A DNA stretch of 64,000 nt, taken from assembly GCA_947625905.1 (NCBI GenBank), contig CANQQJ010000010.1, positions 1 through 64,000 of the forward strand. Reading direction: 5' to 3'. Below the pieces are notes generated by a model. It did not search any database. It saw only the letters and a list, made by a program, of their open reading frames with translations, and had not been told where the DNA came from. A program made the position numbers and the translations under genes. The DNA comes from an uncultured Clostridia bacterium. Its GTDB lineage: Bacteria; Bacillota; Clostridia; Monoglobales; Monoglobaceae. How positions within the stretch are numbered: position 1 is the first letter of the stretch; every line of letters begins with the position of its first letter. Of this stretch, positions 25,824 through 35,783 are shown one piece after another.

Positions 25824-26711
25824 TTACTCCTTGTTTTCGTATACCCGCGGCGGAAGCTCGAGTGTGATATTTCCGAGAGCCGCCGAGCGGAAGTCGCTTA
25901 AAACTATGTTCGACGCTCTGAAGGTGTCGATCTCGCCTCCCGATATAACGCAGCCGCGCTTTCGTCCGATAAGCTCCAAAAGCTCGTATTTGTTCGCAGA
26001 ATCGGAATTGTCTCCAAGCTTGTACAGTTTTTTGAGAGCAGAAAAATAATTTTCTTTGAGATAGCCTAAAAGCTCATATGCAAGATCCTCAACGTCGAGT
26101 ATCTCGTCCTTTATACCGCCGGTGAAGGCGATTTTTTTTGCGACATTATCGCTTTCAAACTTCGGCCATAAAATACCCGGTGTGTCAAGCAGCTCGTATT
26201 TCCCGGCTATTTTGATCCATTGCTTTGTCTGAGTTATTCCGGGACGGTCACCCGTTTTTGCGGCGGCCCTGCCCGAAAGACGGTTTATGAATGAGGATTT
26301 GCCCACATTCGGTATTCCGATAACCATCATTTTAACAGCGTGCCGCTTGATCCCTCTCTGCTCGTCGCGGAGAAACTTATCGCTGAGAACGGTCTCGATC
26401 GCGGCGTCGAGATTTTTCCTGAGGCCTTTGCCCGAGCGGCTGTCTGCTGCTATGGCTGTATTTCCGCAAATGCTAAAATAATTCAGCCATTTGTCCGTCG
26501 CCGCTCTGTCGGCTATATCTGCCTTATTCAGAATTATGACACGCGGCTTTGACGCGGTTATTCTATCGGTCTCCGGATTGCGGGATGACTGAGGAAGACG
26601 CGCGTCAACCAGTTCTATAACGACATCGACGAGCTTCAAATTGTCTTTTATCATCCGTCTTGTCTTTGACATATGCCCCGGGAACCATTGGAGCTGGTAT
26701 TGATTTTCCAT
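25824..26711 (-). CDS. rbgA: ribosome biogenesis GTPase RbgA (YlqF)
   Basis: 295 residues. Circularly permuted GTPase needed for late assembly of the 50S subunit. QWFPGHMSKTRRMI is the family's N-terminal signature; ILNKAD (G4) comes before GIPNVGKSSFINRL (G1), RPGITQTKQW (G2) and DTPGILWP (G3), which shows the permutation. The C-terminal ~100 residues form the RNA-binding ANTAR-like helical region. Between lepB and rnhB, with a strong hairpin upstream (26734-26780). Confidence 0.96.
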   Translation of the reverse strand: MENQYQLQWFPGHMSKTRRMIKDNLKLVDVVIELVDARLPQSSRNPETDRITASKPRVIILNKADIADRAATDKWLNYFSICGNTAIAADSRSGKGLRKNLDAAIETVLSDKFLRDEQRGIKRHAVKMMVIGIPNVGKSSFINRLSGRAAAKTGDRPGITQTKQWIKIAGKYELLDTPGILWPKFESDNVAKKIAFTGGIKDEILDVEDLAYELLGYLKENYFSALKKLYKLGDNSDSANKYELLELIGRKRGCVISGGEIDTFRASNIVLSDFRSAALGNITLELPPRVYENKE

Positions 26712-26733
26712 AAATTATCTCCTTGTATTATAT

Positions 26734-26780
26734 AATAAGGCCGTATCACACTGTTCGTCGGTGATACAGCCCTTATTTTT
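26734..26780 (-). terminator. long hairpin between lepB and rbgA
   Basis: On the minus strand AATAAGGGCTGTATCAC pairs with GTGATACGGCCTTATT across a short loop, with one bulged base. It starts immediately after the lepB stop and ends about 22 bases before the rbgA start, so it could be a terminator or attenuator inside the operon. Confidence 0.6.
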
Positions 26781-28158
26781 AAGATACAAACGTAAAGTTG
26801 TGATTTTCGTCCTCTATCAGATAAGATGTTTCAATAGGATAAGCAACCGAACCGAAATTGGTGACCGGCCAGAATCTGAATACCGCGCCTCCGACAATTT
26901 CCTTTTCGGGCACTTGGCCGATCTCTCGGCTGTCTCTGCTGTTGTTTCTGTTGTCTCCCATAACGAAAACCTTGTCTTTTTCAACAACAATGGGATTATC
27001 CTTGCTGTACTGACCGTTGGCTATACATTCCATAATATAGGCTCCGGTTCGATTGGTCTTGTCTTTAATATAAGGCTCGTCAATTATCTGACCGTTAACA
27101 TAGACATCACCGTTTTCAAAGTCGATATAAACGGTGTCGCCCTCCGTCGCGATTACTCTCTTAACATACGGTCTGTCCGGGTCGCTTTCCGGTTTAAATA
27201 TTATCACGTCGCCTTTTTCCGGCTTGTAAAAAAAACGGTTAACATAAAGTCTGTCATTTTCCTGAAGCGTGGGCTGCATTGACGCGCCTTGAACTTTAAC
27301 CAGCGTGAAAACAAAATTTCTGATAACCAGAGCCAAAGCAACCGCAATAACAAGACACAAAACCCAATCTCTGATCTCTTTCAGCATGTTAATTTCTCCA
27401 TTCTTCTTTTTAGCTTTTGTTTTTTTGCCGCTTTGAGAACTCGACGGCATTTGAACGCGGGACCGAGGAGCGTCGGTTCTCGCGCCGCGCGGAGCGGAAG
27501 TACGATTTAACTGCTCAGCGGCAGCCGAACGTTTATCCGAATTAGCGCGGGATGACGGATTCTGAGCAACCGACTCGGTGATTTTAGGCATTTTCTGAGT
27601 CTGACCCGGGATGACAGTCTGTCTTTTCGCGGGACCGCTGCCATTGTCATTTACCGACGAAGGGCGTGCGGAACGCGCGGAAATATTGGCCGGCGCTTTT
27701 CCTTGCGCGGATTCGCGTGCGTTTCTGCTCCTTTGAACTTCCGAGGATGCAGGAAAAGGCGCGGGACGCGCATCCGACCGAGATTTATTGCCGAAACCGC
27801 TGTCAACAGATGAAACGGAAGGCGCGGGTTTTGGGTTCTCTCCTTTTGCCGAGGGTCTGGAGCCGCTTGACAGCACTGAAGATTCACTCAACTTGGCTCT
27901 TGCCATTCTCCTTGCTTTCGCGTTTTCCTCGGCCAAGATCTGCTGTTCCATCTCGCGCTGTCTCGCCATGCGACGAGCCCTGCGTTCCTCGATCTCGCGA
28001 ATCATCAAATCGGCCTGAGCGTTTATCTCGGACCTTGCTTTTTCGAGCGTCGGGTCATTGGAAGAGGAAGATCGGGCCGCATTGGTCGCGGCATTCTCTA
28101 AAATTCTGTCGAGATCCGAGCCGTTTCCTCCGGCGGAATTTCTGTTATTTGAATCCAT
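26779..28158 (-). CDS. lepB: signal peptidase I with a long low-complexity N-terminal extension
   Basis: 459 residues from the ATG at 28158, preceded by AGGGGGAAA. The C-terminal 202 residues are a normal Gram-positive type I signal peptidase: one membrane span (WVLCLVIAVALALVI), GASMQPTL with catalytic Ser293, YVKRVIATEGDTV with catalytic Lys333, and GDNRNNSRDSREIG. It cleaves secretory signal peptides on the outer face of the membrane. The first 257 residues are unusual: a Ser/Arg/Ala/Lys-rich, mostly disordered region with one helical stretch (about residues 40-85, with the basic run ERRARRMARQRE) and a lysine-rich end (KKTKAKKKN). By topology this part would lie in the cytoplasm. It could bind nucleic acid, ribosomes or the membrane; no known domain is visible. 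Gram-positive SipS-type enzymes are usually about 180-200 residues. Confidence 0.92.
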   Translation of the reverse strand: MDSNNRNSAGGNGSDLDRILENAATNAARSSSSNDPTLEKARSEINAQADLMIREIEERRARRMARQREMEQQILAEENAKARRMARAKLSESSVLSSGSRPSAKGENPKPAPSVSSVDSGFGNKSRSDARPAPFPASSEVQRSRNARESAQGKAPANISARSARPSSVNDNGSGPAKRQTVIPGQTQKMPKITESVAQNPSSRANSDKRSAAAEQLNRTSAPRGARTDAPRSRVQMPSSSQSGKKTKAKKKNGEINMLKEIRDWVLCLVIAVALALVIRNFVFTLVKVQGASMQPTLQENDRLYVNRFFYKPEKGDVIIFKPESDPDRPYVKRVIATEGDTVYIDFENGDVYVNGQIIDEPYIKDKTNRTGAYIMECIANGQYSKDNPIVVEKDKVFVMGDNRNNSRDSREIGQVPEKEIVGGAVFRFWPVTNFGSVAYPIETSYLIEDENHNFTFVS

Positions 28159-28194
28159 AATATTTCCCCCTGATACCTTGAAAAATGCCAAAGA

Positions 28195-28218
28195 GTGGTG
28201 ATTAAAAATAACCACCAC
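28195..28218 (-). terminator. hairpin between rplS and lepB
   Basis: GTGGTGGTTA/TAATCACCAC stem (one mismatch) with a four-base loop, followed on the minus strand by TCTTTGGCATTTTTC. It lies 16 bases after the rplS stop and 37 before the lepB start, and may lower lepB expression relative to the ribosomal protein. Confidence 0.5.
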
Positions 28219-28233
28219 CGCATTTTGCAAATA

Positions 28234-28575
28234 TTATAACTTTTCTCTTACCTTGGCAGCTTTACCTGCTCTGTCACGCAGATAATAAAGCTTTGCGCGT
28301 CTGACTTTACCGTGTCTTACGACTTCGATACGGTCGATCTTGGGAGAGTTGATCGCGAATGTTCTTTCAACTCCAACGCCGTAAGAGATACGTCTGACAG
28401 TAAATGTCTCCTGAATGCCGCCGTGATTCTTTTTGATCACGGTGCCTTCAAACATCTGAACTCTTTCTCTGTTTCCCTCTTTAACCTTTACATATACACG
28501 TACCGTGTCGCCTATCATAAGTTCGGGAAGGTCTGTTCTGATTTGTTCCTGTGTGATTTGTTGTAAAATGTCCAT
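28234..28575 (-). CDS. rplS: 50S ribosomal protein L19
   Basis: 113 residues, full length for L19. [26 protein letters not shown] and [16 protein letters not shown] are hallmark segments, and the C-terminal basic [12 protein letters not shown] contacts 23S and 16S rRNA at the subunit interface. AAAGGA lies upstream of the ATG. trmD and rimM, which often precede rplS, are absent here. Confidence 0.97.
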   Translation of the reverse strand: MDILQQITQEQIRTDLPELMIGDTVRVYVKVKEGNRERVQMFEGTVIKKNHGGIQETFTVRRISYGVGVERTFAINSPKIDRIEVVRHGKVRRAKLYYLRDRAGKAAKVREKL

Positions 28576-28656
28576 TTAAAAAATCCTTTCTGTTTATACC
28601 ATTCTTAGATATTCATGTCAAAAAATGACAGCGGACTATCCGATATTAACTACATA

Positions 28657-28685
28657 ATAGTAACATATTTTTTTCAAAACCGCAA
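28657..28685 (-). promoter_or_regulatory. probable promoter of rplS
   Basis: On the minus strand TTGCGG (28680-28685) and TACTAT (28657-28662) are 17 bp apart in the ~200-bp AT-rich gap between ftsY and rplS. The rest of that gap holds only an A/T-only hairpin (28699-28721) and a small CGGA/TCCG stem near 28640. Confidence 0.45.
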
Positions 28686-28779
28686 GTTATTTAAGGTTAA
28701 ATTTTTAAAATATAAAAATTTCGATTAATTTTACCAAAAATACTTGATCGCTTCAGACGGAAATTGTTAAAATTGCGGA

Positions 28780-29703
28780 TCACTCATCGTCATCGGGACT
28801 GATGATCGCGTCAACAAACTCCTTCGGATCAAACGGCTCAAGGTCGTCGATCTTTTCGCCAACGCCTATATACTTAACGGGAATATTATAGTCGTTTTTG
28901 ATGGCCAGAACGATCCCGCCCTTCGCTGTTCCGTCGAGCTTGGTCAAAATTATACCGGTTATATCCGCAGCTTCTTTGAATTGCTCGGCCTGCTGCACGG
29001 CGTTTTGACCCGTGGTGGCATCAAGAACCAGAAGAACTTCTTTGCTTGAATCGGGAAGCTCGCGGTCAAGTATCCTGTAGATTTTTTTCAGCTCGGCCAT
29101 GAGATTCTTTTTGTTATGGAGTCTGCCCGCCGTATCGCAGAGCAGCACGTCGATCCCGCGGGCTTTCGCGGCGTTAACAGCATCAAAAATAACGGCCGCG
29201 GGGTCAGAACCTTCCTGCTGCTTGATTATCCCCACACCGGCTCTGTCCGCCCATACCTCAAGCTGCTCTATGGCCGCGGCGCGGAATGTGTCTGCCGCAG
29301 CTATGAGCACGGATTTTCCCTGATTTTTATATAGGTTCGCGAGCTTACCTATCGTCGTTGTTTTGCCGACGCCGTTTACTCCGATAACCATAATAACGGC
29401 TGGCGTTCCGCGAAGCTCGACGGAATTGTCGCCGCCGTCAAGAATCTCGTTCATAATTCGGTTAAGCTCGGATCTCAGCTCATAGCTGTCGCGAAGTTTT
29501 TTCTCATCGGCCGCCTCGCGCAGTTTTTCTATTATATCCATAGAAGTATTTACGCCAAGGTCTGCCGTGATCAAGGCTTCCTCAAGCTCGTCGAACAAGT
29601 CGTCGTCTATCTTTTTGAACGTTTTTATAACCGAATTAAATTTTTCGTTTATCGATTCTTTGGTTTTACTTAAACCGGTTTTTAATTTATTGAATAATCC
29701 CAT
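28780..29703 (-). CDS. ftsY: signal recognition particle receptor FtsY
   Basis: 307 residues. SRP receptor GTPase that docks ribosome-SRP complexes at the membrane. A short N-terminal helix (MGLFNKLKTGLSKTKESI) rather than the long acidic A domain of Proteobacteria; then the N domain and the G domain with GVNGVGKTTTIGKLA (G1), DTFRAAAIEQLEVW, DTAGRLHNKKNLM (G3) and TKLDGTAKGG (G4/G5). The start codon overlaps the smc stop by one base (TAATG), indicating coupled translation. Confidence 0.97.
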   Translation of the reverse strand: MGLFNKLKTGLSKTKESINEKFNSVIKTFKKIDDDLFDELEEALITADLGVNTSMDIIEKLREAADEKKLRDSYELRSELNRIMNEILDGGDNSVELRGTPAVIMVIGVNGVGKTTTIGKLANLYKNQGKSVLIAAADTFRAAAIEQLEVWADRAGVGIIKQQEGSDPAAVIFDAVNAAKARGIDVLLCDTAGRLHNKKNLMAELKKIYRILDRELPDSSKEVLLVLDATTGQNAVQQAEQFKEAADITGIILTKLDGTAKGGIVLAIKNDYNIPVKYIGVGEKIDDLEPFDPKEFVDAIISPDDDE

Positions 29704-32700
29704 TATTCACTCACCTCGTCAATGTTTAATGATAGTAATTTTGATACGCCTTTTTCCTGCATGGTCACGCCGTACAGTACGTTCGCCGCCTCCATTGTGC
29801 CGCGTTTGTGGGTCACCACTATGAACTGGGTGTCATCGCTGTATCTTTTTAAGTATCCCGCAAAGCGGTACACGTTAACATCGTCAAGCGCCGCTTCCAC
29901 CTCGTCAAGTATACAAAACGGAGTGGGTCTGACGTTTAATATCGCGAACAGCAGCGCAATTGCCGAAAGCGCTTTTTCGCCGCCGGAAAGCAGCGTGAGG
30001 CTTTGAAGTTTTTTACCGGGAGGCTGGGCCTCAATGTCTATGCCGCTTTCAAGCAGATTATCCGGGTCGGAAAGGCTGAGCTTCGCGCGGCCTCCGCCGA
30101 ATAATTCTGAGAACACCTTGTTGAAGCTTTCGTTTATTTTCACAAATTGCTCCGCGAACTGCGTTTTCATAATAGCCGTCATCTCGGTAATAATTTTGTT
30201 GAGCTCTTTTTTTGATTTGTTCAGATCGTCGATCTGAGCCGTCAAAAAGTCCGATCTCTCCTTGATGTTTTTATATTCATCAATGGCGTCAATATTTATG
30301 TTGCCTAAGTTCCTGATCTTGCGGCGCAGCTCGCCTATTCGTTTTGTAGCCGCGGCGTGATCAAAACCGTTTAGATCACGCCCTTCCTTTGCGTCACTGT
30401 AAGTCAGTTCATACTCATCCCAAAGATGATCGATTATGCCCTCAAGCTCAGCGTCCATGTTTTCATAGCCGGACTGCGCCTTTGTATGAAGATTCGACAG
30501 CTTTAAAAGGTTATCGCGCACATCGCTCACGGATTCCTGCTGGGTTTTAACCTCGGCTTCGGTCTCGCGGCGTTTTTCGATAAGCTCATCGAGATATTTT
30601 TTGAGCTCTTTGACTGCGTTTTCGTTTTCCGCGGCTTTAAGTTCAAGATCTTTTATCTCGTTTTCCGAATCGGCAATATGTTTTTCCAAAGCTTTGATCT
30701 CGTCCAGCCGAGCTAAGGTCGCCGAAATAAGCTGAGACTTTTCATCGTTTACGCCGCGTATTTTTTCATTGGTCTGCTCAATGTCTTTTATAACGGAATT
30801 GCGCCTTATGGTAAGCTCAAGAAGTTCTCGTCCGAGCTTTTCGTTTTCTCCGCTCAAACGTTCAAATTCCTTTCCGCGCGTCTCAACGGCGCGGGTAAGC
30901 ACGGATATCTCATCATCAAGCTTGTCCGACTCGCGCTTGTTTTGCTCAATCTCATCGGTTATTCCGGTGATCTTAGACATCAGCTCATCAAGCTCCGACA
31001 TCATTTTTTCTCTGTCGGCGCCGGTCGAGGTTATTATCTCGCTCAGATGGCTGCGCTCGGATTTAAGTTTTATTAATTCTTCGTTCTTTTCGGATATACG
31101 CGCATTGTTGTTTTTGATTTCCTCAAGCATATCGGCCGCCTCGATAGAGAGCTTGTTAATAAGCTTGCTCAGCGAAACGATGGTTTTTTCCGTTTCTGCA
31201 ACTTTTACTTTGAGTTCGTTTATCTCGTTTGCTCTCGAGAGCGAACCGATCGTTTTCAGTGCGCTTCCGCCGGTCATTGCTCCGCCGGGCTGCACAACGT
31301 CGCCGCCCAAGGTCACGATCTTGAATTTATGTGAACATTTTCTTCCCATGGCGACCGCGTTGTCTATGTTATCGGCTATGACGACCGTACCCAGGATATT
31401 CTCGACTATATCGGAATAATTATCGTCACACTCGACAAGAGAGGAGGCTGTCCCGATGTATCCGTCAAGCTTTTCTGCCTTGGCGGTGTCAAGACTGCGG
31501 GCGCGTATCTCGGATATCGGAAGAAATGTCGCTCTGCCCGTTCTGTTGTCCTTGAGATATTTTATTGCGCGCTTTGCGTCATCGGTATCATCGGTCACGA
31601 TGTTTTGCGCGGAGTTCCCAAGCGCTGTCTCGATAGCTGTTATATATTTTTTATCTGTTTTGATAAGCTGCGACAGCGGACCGTGGATGCCCGAGCGCAG
31701 ACGGCCTTTCTTAAACGCGTTCATAACGCTTCTCACGCCGCGGCTGTACCCCTCAAAATCGCGTTCCATGTTTTCGAGCATTTTTATATTGGAACTAAGC
31801 TCGCTCAGCTTTATGCTGTTTTGGTTCTTTTTGTTTATCCGGTTTTGCATCTCGGAGTTTTTCGCTCCGTACATCTCGTCTGTTTTATTTGTTTCGGCTT
31901 TGAGTTCTTCGATATATTTTTCGGAATCACCGATTTCGGCGCTGAGCTCCGAAAGTTTTTTGTTCATCTCATCAATAGATGTATTCTTACCTTCAAGCTC
32001 GGCGCGTATGATCTCGGCTCGCGACTTAAAGCTGTCCATCAGTATTTCACGGCTTGAAATATGACTTTTAAGGCCGCTGAGAGCGGCATTTTTTTCAACA
32101 ACTTCAGAGCGCAGCCGTTCCAATGCCTTGTTTTCCTCGGATACATCAAGGCCCGATCTGCGTGATTTTTCCGTTAACTCATCGGCTGCCGCTTTGACTG
32201 CCTCGCTCTGAGAATCAAGAGACTCAAGCAGGACTCTCAGTTCGCGTATCTGCTCATCAAGCTTGACCGCACGGCTGTCCGCTTCGGAATTTTCATCGCT
32301 GAGGCGGCTTATCGAGCTCTCGGAATGGGCTATCTCATTTTCTGCAAGACTTATTTTGTTTTTTATATCATGGGAGAGATCGCGAAGGTCGGACTCTTTC
32401 CGGCGGGTGTTTTCAGCCTCCGAATCCAGCTCGGTCATTTTCGCATAGAGAGCCTCGACCTTGCTGTCGCTGTCGGAGATCTCGCCTTTAATCAAATTTA
32501 TTTGACTTTCGTATATATCTATATTCTCTTTGAGTTTTTTTAGATCTTCGCGCTTTTTTTCAATATTTATAACCGAAAGATTGATCTCAAGATCTTTCAT
32601 CTCGTCGCGAAGCACAAGATATTTTTTCGCCTTTTCGGACTGCACGCGCAGAGGCTCAAGCTGAGTTTTAAGCTCGCCCAAAATATCCTCGACCCTGGTT

Positions 32701-33263
32701 ATATTGTCAGAGGTTCGGTCAAGCTTTCTCTCGGCCTCGATTTTTCTGTATTTATATTTCGATATTCCCGAAGCTTCCTCAAATATGTGGCGTCTGTCCT
32801 CGGATTTTGTGCTGAGAATATTGTCTATCTGCCCCTGTCCTATGATCGAATATCCGTCGCGTCCAAGGCCTGTATCCATAAACAGTTCGTGCACATCCTT
32901 TAAGCGGCACAAGGTTTTGTTTATGTAGTATTCGCTTTCGCCGCTTCTGTAGAGCCTGCGCGAAACACGTATTTCGGGGAAATCAATGCCGAAAACGCCG
33001 CTCTCGTTGTCGAGATTCAGGGTAACCTCGGCAAAGCCCAGAGGCTTTCTGCTTTCGGTGCCGGCAAATATAACGTCTTCCATTCGGCTTCCGCGCAGAG
33101 ATTTTATGCTTTGCTCGCCCATTACCCAGCGTATCGCGTCCGAGATATTGCTCTTTCCCGAACCGTTGGGGCCCACTATAGCGGTTATCCCCGAATTAAA
33201 ATCAAGATAAATTTTATCGGCAAAGGACTTGAATCCCTGCATCTCAATGCTTTTTAGTATCAT
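29703..33263 (-). CDS. smc: chromosome segregation protein SMC
   Basis: 1186 residues. Condensin ATPase that organises and segregates the chromosome. Walker A GPNGSGKSNISDAIRW near residue 33, long coiled coil (about 170-500), hinge domain (about 505-670, GIHGPLSQLIKTD and GGDVVQPGGAMTGGS), second coiled coil (about 675-1025), signature LLSGGEKALSAIALLFA and Walker B FCILDEVEAALDD at the C-terminus. Length and domain order are normal. It sits between a ClpE-like gene (17 bases upstream) and ftsY; rnc, which often precedes smc in Firmicutes, is not here. Confidence 0.98.
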   Translation of the reverse strand: MILKSIEMQGFKSFADKIYLDFNSGITAIVGPNGSGKSNISDAIRWVMGEQSIKSLRGSRMEDVIFAGTESRKPLGFAEVTLNLDNESGVFGIDFPEIRVSRRLYRSGESEYYINKTLCRLKDVHELFMDTGLGRDGYSIIGQGQIDNILSTKSEDRRHIFEEASGISKYKYRKIEAERKLDRTSDNITRVEDILGELKTQLEPLRVQSEKAKKYLVLRDEMKDLEINLSVINIEKKREDLKKLKENIDIYESQINLIKGEISDSDSKVEALYAKMTELDSEAENTRRKESDLRDLSHDIKNKISLAENEIAHSESSISRLSDENSEADSRAVKLDEQIRELRVLLESLDSQSEAVKAAADELTEKSRRSGLDVSEENKALERLRSEVVEKNAALSGLKSHISSREILMDSFKSRAEIIRAELEGKNTSIDEMNKKLSELSAEIGDSEKYIEELKAETNKTDEMYGAKNSEMQNRINKKNQNSIKLSELSSNIKMLENMERDFEGYSRGVRSVMNAFKKGRLRSGIHGPLSQLIKTDKKYITAIETALGNSAQNIVTDDTDDAKRAIKYLKDNRTGRATFLPISEIRARSLDTAKAEKLDGYIGTASSLVECDDNYSDIVENILGTVVIADNIDNAVAMGRKCSHKFKIVTLGGDVVQPGGAMTGGSALKTIGSLSRANEINELKVKVAETEKTIVSLSKLINKLSIEAADMLEEIKNNNARISEKNEELIKLKSERSHLSEIITSTGADREKMMSELDELMSKITGITDEIEQNKRESDKLDDEISVLTRAVETRGKEFERLSGENEKLGRELLELTIRRNSVIKDIEQTNEKIRGVNDEKSQLISATLARLDEIKALEKHIADSENEIKDLELKAAENENAVKELKKYLDELIEKRRETEAEVKTQQESVSDVRDNLLKLSNLHTKAQSGYENMDAELEGIIDHLWDEYELTYSDAKEGRDLNGFDHAAATKRIGELRRKIRNLGNINIDAIDEYKNIKERSDFLTAQIDDLNKSKKELNKIITEMTAIMKTQFAEQFVKINESFNKVFSELFGGGRAKLSLSDPDNLLESGIDIEAQPPGKKLQSLTLLSGGEKALSAIALLFAILNVRPTPFCILDEVEAALDDVNVYRFAGYLKRYSDDTQFIVVTHKRGTMEAANVLYGVTMQEKGVSKLLSLNIDEVSE

Positions 33264-33280
33264 ATCTGTTTGCTCCGATT

Positions 33281-35671
33281 TTATTTTGTTTCAGCTTTTG
33301 ACAGTCTCGGAAGTATCGTGACCGCTATCTCACCGTCCGCCGCGTCCACAAACGCGGTCATTCCGTGTGTCATCGTCCCGTCGATCAGGAGTCGCGCCAG
33401 CTTATCCTCGATATTCTTTTCGATGTACCTCCGCATCGGACGCGCTCCGTAACGCTTGTCATAGGATTTTTCAACCACAAGATTTTTTGCGTCATCCGAA
33501 ACCTCAAGCCGAATGTCCTTTTCTTTAAGACCGCCTCTTAAATCATTGAGCATAAGATCAACGATCCCGACAAGGTCTTCTTTTTTTAGCTCGCTGAAAA
33601 TGATAACGTCGTCAACGCGGTTCAAAAATTCGGGCCTGAAAAGCTGCTTGAGCGCGCGGTCTATCTTTATCCGCGTCGCTTCCTCGGTTTCATTAAAGCC
33701 GACAACATTGGATTTGCTGTCGCTTCCCGCATTTGAGGTCATAATAATTATAGTGTTTTCAAAATTTACAACCTTGCCGTGGCTGTCGGTTATCCTGCCG
33801 TCGTCAAGTATCTGCAGAAGAATATTGAAAACATCCTCGTGCGCTTTTTCGATCTCGTCAAGCAGAATAACGCTGTAGGGTCTGCGGCGTATTTTTTCGG
33901 TCAGCTGACCCGCCTCGTCGTAGCCCACGTATCCGGGCGGCGAGCCGATAATTTTTGAAACGGAATGTTTTTCCATATATTCCGACATATCGAGCCGAAT
34001 AAGCGACTCCTCGCCGTCAAAGACCTCGCGCGCGATTTGCTTGGCAAGCTCGGTTTTTCCCACGCCCGTGGGGCCTACAAAAATAAACGAAACGGGGCGG
34101 CGCTTTAAATTTATGCCGGCTCTCTTTCTGCGTATCGCGTTGGCCGCGCTTGTGACTGCCTCATCCTGTCCTACAACGCCCGCGTGAAGTCTGTTCTCAA
34201 GATCGGTCAGCCTCTCCGATTCGTATTCGGATATGTGTTTCACGGGAATCTTTGTCCAGTTTTCGATCACCGCGGCAACATCTTCGGGCTCAATATATTT
34301 GACCGCGGATCTGCTCAGGGTGTCGATCTTTGATTTGAGCTGCAGTTCATGCACTTTAAGGTCGGCAGCCTCCTGATAATTGTCGGCCTCGGCGGCCGCG
34401 TCCTTTTTTTGCACTGTTTCGGCAAGTTCGGCATTCAGACGCTCAAGCTCTATCAGCTCGCGGTTGTTTAAGTTAACCTTCGACGCCGCCTCGTCGATAA
34501 CGTCGATTGCTTTGTCGGGCAAAAATCTGTCCTGGATATATCTTTCCGAAAGGATCGCGGCAGTCCTGATTATTTCATCGGTTATCTTCACATGGTGGTA
34601 GTTCTCGTAATAACCTTTTATGCCCTTGAGTATTTCTATAGTCTCGTCGATCGAGGGCTCGTCTACCATAACGGTCTGGAACCTGCGCTCAAGCGCCGAG
34701 TCCTTTTCGATGTGCTTTCTGTACTCGTCGATGGTCGTGGCTCCGATAACCTGTATCTCGCCCTTCGCGAGAGCCGGTTTTAATATATTTCCCGCGTTCA
34801 TTCCGCCCTCTGCGTCGCCGGCGGAAGCAATAGTGTGTATCTCATCTATGACCAGAATAATATTTCCGGCTTTTTTAACTTCGTTAATTATGTTCCTGAG
34901 CCTTGACTCGAACTGACCGCGGAACTGTGTGCCGGCTATAACCGATGTCATATCAAGAAGATATATCTCCGTGTTCATCAGCTTGTGCGGAACTTCTCCG
35001 TTAATGATCTTCAGCGCAAGCCCCTCCGCAATCGCTGTTTTGCCGACTCCGGGCTCGCCTATCAGGCAGGGGTTATTTTTGGTACGTCTGTTAAGTATCT
35101 GGATCGTCCGCTCTATCTCTGAATTTCTGCCTATCACTGTGTCGATCTCGCCATTCGCAGCCCGAGCCGTCAAATTTACGCCGTAGGTGTCAAGCATACG
35201 GTTCTTTTTGCGCTCGCGCTCTCGTGTGGCGCGCGGAGCACCTTTTTTGTTATTATCATTTTCGGCGTTTTGCTGTCTGCCGGGATTCATAAAATTGTTA
35301 AATATCCCCGACATATTGAACGGATTGCGTTGTCGGCTTTTGCCCATCGGCTCGTCACCGTTTACTTCATCATCCTCATTTTCGACCGATATCAGATCGG
35401 CGTCGCCGCCAAGCTCCTGGCGCAGCATGTTTATACTTTCTCCTATATCAAAATCATCGCCCATTTCATCAATGACCGACTTCATTTCACCGTTAAGTCT
35501 GTCCATCTCCTCGGCGTCGATACCCATTTTGTTCAGGATATTATCTATCGGACCCAGATTAAGCTCTTTGGCGCATGAGAGACAATACCCCTCGTTTTTT
35601 TGCGAGCCGTCGGGACTGAGCCTTGATATGAAAACAACAGCAAGATTTTTATGGCATCTGCAGCAAAGCAT
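33281..35671 (-). CDS. clpE: Clp ATPase with N-terminal zinc finger (ClpE type)
   Basis: 796 residues from the ATG at 35671, with GGAGGGG just upstream. Hexameric unfoldase that feeds ClpP. The N-terminus is a zinc finger (LCCRCHK ... [10 protein letters not shown], two CxxC pairs), as in Bacillus ClpE, instead of the Clp_N repeats of ClpC. A ~100-residue flexible region (about 45-150) leads to AAA domain 1 ([22 protein letters not shown]), a UVR-like coiled linker ([15 protein letters not shown]), and AAA domain 2 ([35 protein letters not shown]). [10 protein letters not shown] contains the VGF loop that docks on ClpP. Bacillus ClpE is about 700 residues; the extra length lies in the region after the zinc finger. 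No ctsR, mcsA or mcsB is adjacent. Confidence 0.9.
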   Translation of the reverse strand: MLCCRCHKNLAVVFISRLSPDGSQKNEGYCLSCAKELNLGPIDNILNKMGIDAEEMDRLNGEMKSVIDEMGDDFDIGESINMLRQELGGDADLISVENEDDEVNGDEPMGKSRQRNPFNMSGIFNNFMNPGRQQNAENDNNKKGAPRATRERERKKNRMLDTYGVNLTARAANGEIDTVIGRNSEIERTIQILNRRTKNNPCLIGEPGVGKTAIAEGLALKIINGEVPHKLMNTEIYLLDMTSVIAGTQFRGQFESRLRNIINEVKKAGNIILVIDEIHTIASAGDAEGGMNAGNILKPALAKGEIQVIGATTIDEYRKHIEKDSALERRFQTVMVDEPSIDETIEILKGIKGYYENYHHVKITDEIIRTAAILSERYIQDRFLPDKAIDVIDEAASKVNLNNRELIELERLNAELAETVQKKDAAAEADNYQEAADLKVHELQLKSKIDTLSRSAVKYIEPEDVAAVIENWTKIPVKHISEYESERLTDLENRLHAGVVGQDEAVTSAANAIRRKRAGINLKRRPVSFIFVGPTGVGKTELAKQIAREVFDGEESLIRLDMSEYMEKHSVSKIIGSPPGYVGYDEAGQLTEKIRRRPYSVILLDEIEKAHEDVFNILLQILDDGRITDSHGKVVNFENTIIIMTSNAGSDSKSNVVGFNETEEATRIKIDRALKQLFRPEFLNRVDDVIIFSELKKEDLVGIVDLMLNDLRGGLKEKDIRLEVSDDAKNLVVEKSYDKRYGARPMRRYIEKNIEDKLARLLIDGTMTHGMTAFVDAADGEIAVTILPRLSKAETK

Positions 35672-35703
35672 TATACCCCTCCTATTTGCCAATTTATTAG
35701 AAT

Positions 35704-35732
35704 ATTATAACACAACAAAATTGTTTTAGCAA
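35704..35732 (-). promoter_or_regulatory. sigma-A promoter of the clpE-like gene
   Basis: On the minus strand TTGCTA (35727-35732) and TATAAT (35704-35709) are 17 bp apart, about 33 bases before the ATG. I see no CtsR-type tandem heptads (GGTCAAA) and no CIRCE element near it. Confidence 0.7.
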
Positions 35733-35783
35733 TAAATTTATTTATAAAGTTTTTGCCGTAAACAAATTTTGTAAAAAAATTAC

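Noticed and set aside
26734-26780. Could be a structured ncRNA or riboswitch
   Set aside because: A single long hairpin in an intergenic gap fits a terminator or attenuator; no conserved multi-stem aptamer was recognised.
28576-28779. Possible L19 leader regulatory RNA in the ftsY-rplS gap
   Set aside because: Only small A/T-rich stems are visible, too weak to name a leader element.
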